From DASRDS01 sp035569435 (GTDB taxonomy: Bacteria > Gemmatimonadota > Gemmatimonadetes > Gemmatimonadales > Gemmatimonadaceae): 7,047 nt of DNA. The stretch is taken from positions 1-7,047 of the forward strand of contig DATMNB010000111.1 in assembly GCA_035569435.1 (NCBI GenBank). Direction: 5' to 3'. Under the pieces are notes generated by a model. It saw only the letters and a program-made list of their open reading frames with translations, did no database searches and was not told the DNA's origin. Positions within the stretch are counted from its first letter, which is position 1. Every line of letters starts with the position of its first letter. A program made the position numbers and the translations under genes. Of the stretch, positions 6,165-7,047 are shown one piece after another.

Positions 6165-6560
6165 ATGCGGGCTCGCACCCTTTCCGTCGTCATAACCGTC
6201 ATCGGCCTCGTCGCCACAGCGACCTCGTGCGGAAAGCCCAGCGAGAGCGCCAGTGCCGACTCGACGTTCGTCCACGCCATGATCGACCTTCGGCTCGTGA
6301 CCGTCAACACCACGCTCGACAGCGCGGCAAAGGCACGCGCCCGCGACTCCATCCTCCGTCACTATAACACGAGTCCGGCCGCCCTGGAGAGCACGGCCCG
6401 CCTCCTCGGCAACAATCCCGATCGGGCCGTCGAGCTCCTCCGGATGATCGACCTGGGCGTGCGAACTGGTAGTCACCCCGCCCCCGTCCCAACCACTCCA
6501 GTGCCAGCCGCCGCGGTCCCAGCCCCGCCAAAACCGGCAGCAGCGGCACCGCACAAATAG
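6165..6560 (+). CDS. Small putative lipoprotein (DUF4296-like)
   Basis: A 131-residue protein starts at ATG 6165 and ends at TAG 6558-6560. An Arg-containing n-region and a hydrophobic core (about 6-19) lead to 'ATSC' with C22, an acceptable lipobox with Ala rather than Leu at -3, so it is probably lipid-anchored in the envelope. Residues 33-98 look helical: 'FVHAMIDLRLV', then 'ARDSILRHYNTSPAALESTARLLGNNPDRAVELLRMID'. This order of a short helix and an 'xYgxsxxxfxxSxxxyxxxp' region resembles DUF4296 lipoproteins of Bacteroidota; that link is from memory of the family pattern and is tentative. The tail (103-131) is Pro/Ala-rich and probably unstructured. The ribosome-binding site is weak (AGG five bases upstream). 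It diverges from clpB and converges with the next gene, whose stop codon is 2 bp away. Function unknown. Confidence 0.75.
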   Translation: MRARTLSVVITVIGLVATATSCGKPSESASADSTFVHAMIDLRLVTVNTTLDSAAKARARDSILRHYNTSPAALESTARLLGNNPDRAVELLRMIDLGVRTGSHPAPVPTTPVPAAAVPAPPKPAAAAPHK

Positions 6561-6562
6561 CC

Positions 6563-7027
6563 TTACTTCACAACAAGCATTTTCTTGACGACGACCTGCC
6601 CGTCGACATCCAAACGATACAGATAAACGCCGGACGCTACCTGCTGTTGACTACTCAGGTGGTTCCCGTTCCAGTACGCGGTGTAGGTGCCACAGGTGAG
6701 CTCCACCCCTTCAACCGGCTGCCCACCAGTGAGCAGGTTCGTGCCGTTCTGAAGAACGGGCACCGCCACCAACTGCGCCAGCAGGTTGTAGATCTCCAGC
6801 TTGACTTTGTACTTCCGAGTCGGCTCCGTGCACGCCGGCGGATCGCCGACCACGAACGGTATCCGGGTCTCGGGACCAAAGGGGTTCGGGTAGTTCTGAC
6901 CGAGAACTAACCCAGTGCCACGCTGACGCCCGGGCTGCGGAGCTCCACCGCCCTGAGGCGAAGCCAGTCTTGGCACGAACACACCGAGAGCGAGCACTAT
7001 CACCAGTGCTGCCCAACGGCTGGTCAT
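6563..7027 (-). CDS. Small secreted protein consisting of a FlgD-Ig / type IX-type C-terminal domain
   Basis: The 154-residue protein begins with a signal peptide (Arg4, hydrophobic core about 6-18, probable cleavage around 22-25), then a Gly/Pro/Gln-rich linker (25-38). The rest is one domain: 'LGQNYPNPFGPETRIPF' (42-58), 'VKLEIYNLLAQLV' (75-87), 'YWNG' (118-121), 'VASGVYLYRLDVDG' (130-143) and the end 'KKMLVVK' (148-154). This is the pattern of FlgD-Ig-like domains and of the C-terminal sorting domains of type IX secretion cargo, which normally follow a large effector domain. Here no effector domain exists. Two cysteines (C66, C112) could form a disulfide after export. ATG at 7027-7025 has GGAG (7038-7035) seven bases upstream. 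The stop, TAA at 6565-6563, is 2 bp from the converging lipoprotein gene. The role is unknown: structural surface protein, anchor or adaptor are all possible. Confidence 0.82.
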   Translation of the reverse strand: MTSRWAALVIVLALGVFVPRLASPQGGGAPQPGRQRGTGLVLGQNYPNPFGPETRIPFVVGDPPACTEPTRKYKVKLEIYNLLAQLVAVPVLQNGTNLLTGGQPVEGVELTCGTYTAYWNGNHLSSQQQVASGVYLYRLDVDGQVVVKKMLVVK

Positions 7028-7034
7028 GTTGAAG

Positions 7035-7038
7035 CTCC
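7035..7038 (-). promoter_or_regulatory. Shine-Dalgarno GGAG of the C-terminal-domain protein gene
   Basis: GGAG on the minus strand ends 7 nt before the ATG at 7027. It supports the complete signal peptide and shows that this short gene is not a truncated longer one within the visible sequence. Confidence 0.65.
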
Positions 7039-7047
7039 AAAACGGAC

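Noticed and set aside
3465..6560. Very long plus-strand open frame (about 1,030 codons) antisense to clpB
   Set aside because: The translation over clpB is Arg/Leu/Pro-rich with no domain, as expected opposite a GC-rich gene. Only its last 131 codons, from ATG 6165, are a credible protein, and that part is annotated separately.

Overview
The window is about 7 kb of GC-rich, tightly packed bacterial chromosome. The mix of genes points to an environmental Gram-negative lineage, with Gemmatimonadota the best guess. The clues are a lipoprotein, a Tat-exported enzyme, a secreted protein ending in a FlgD-like/type IX-type C-terminal domain, GTG starts and high GC. The phylum is an inference; no marker here settles it. 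I see no mobile element, CRISPR array, phage gene or attachment site.

Layout from left to right. (1) The 3' end of a plus-strand gene for a secreted beta-propeller protein with NHL-like blades runs in from the left edge to 1387. (2) A near-perfect hairpin at 1411-1457 separates it from a minus-strand tRNA-Ser(CGA) at 1459-1548, which has a plausible promoter at 1580-1608. (3) Three minus-strand protein genes lie in the order clpB (3411-6059), tadA (2920-3414) and a Tat-signal HisC-like aminotransferase (1686-2822). clpB and tadA overlap by 4 bp. The aminotransferase follows after a 97 bp gap rich in short repeats. (4) A 105 bp divergent region (6060-6164) separates clpB from a plus-strand small lipoprotein gene (6165-6560). 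(5) That gene meets, tail to tail with only 2 bp between stop codons, a minus-strand gene (6563-7027) for a small secreted protein that is little more than a signal peptide plus a FlgD-Ig/type IX-type C-terminal domain.

Most of the window is housekeeping: protein disaggregation (ClpB), tRNA wobble editing (TadA) and tRNA-Ser. Around it sit envelope or exported proteins of unknown role. Genes that might form one transcript (clpB-tadA, perhaps also the aminotransferase) share no obvious pathway.

The most interesting signal is the clpB leader. The last 29 nt before the chosen ATG can fold into a 10-bp hairpin with a 3-nt bulge whose 3' arm contains the Shine-Dalgarno sequence. For a heat-shock disaggregase this suggests translational control, possibly an RNA thermometer. 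I did not find a clear new multi-gene system.
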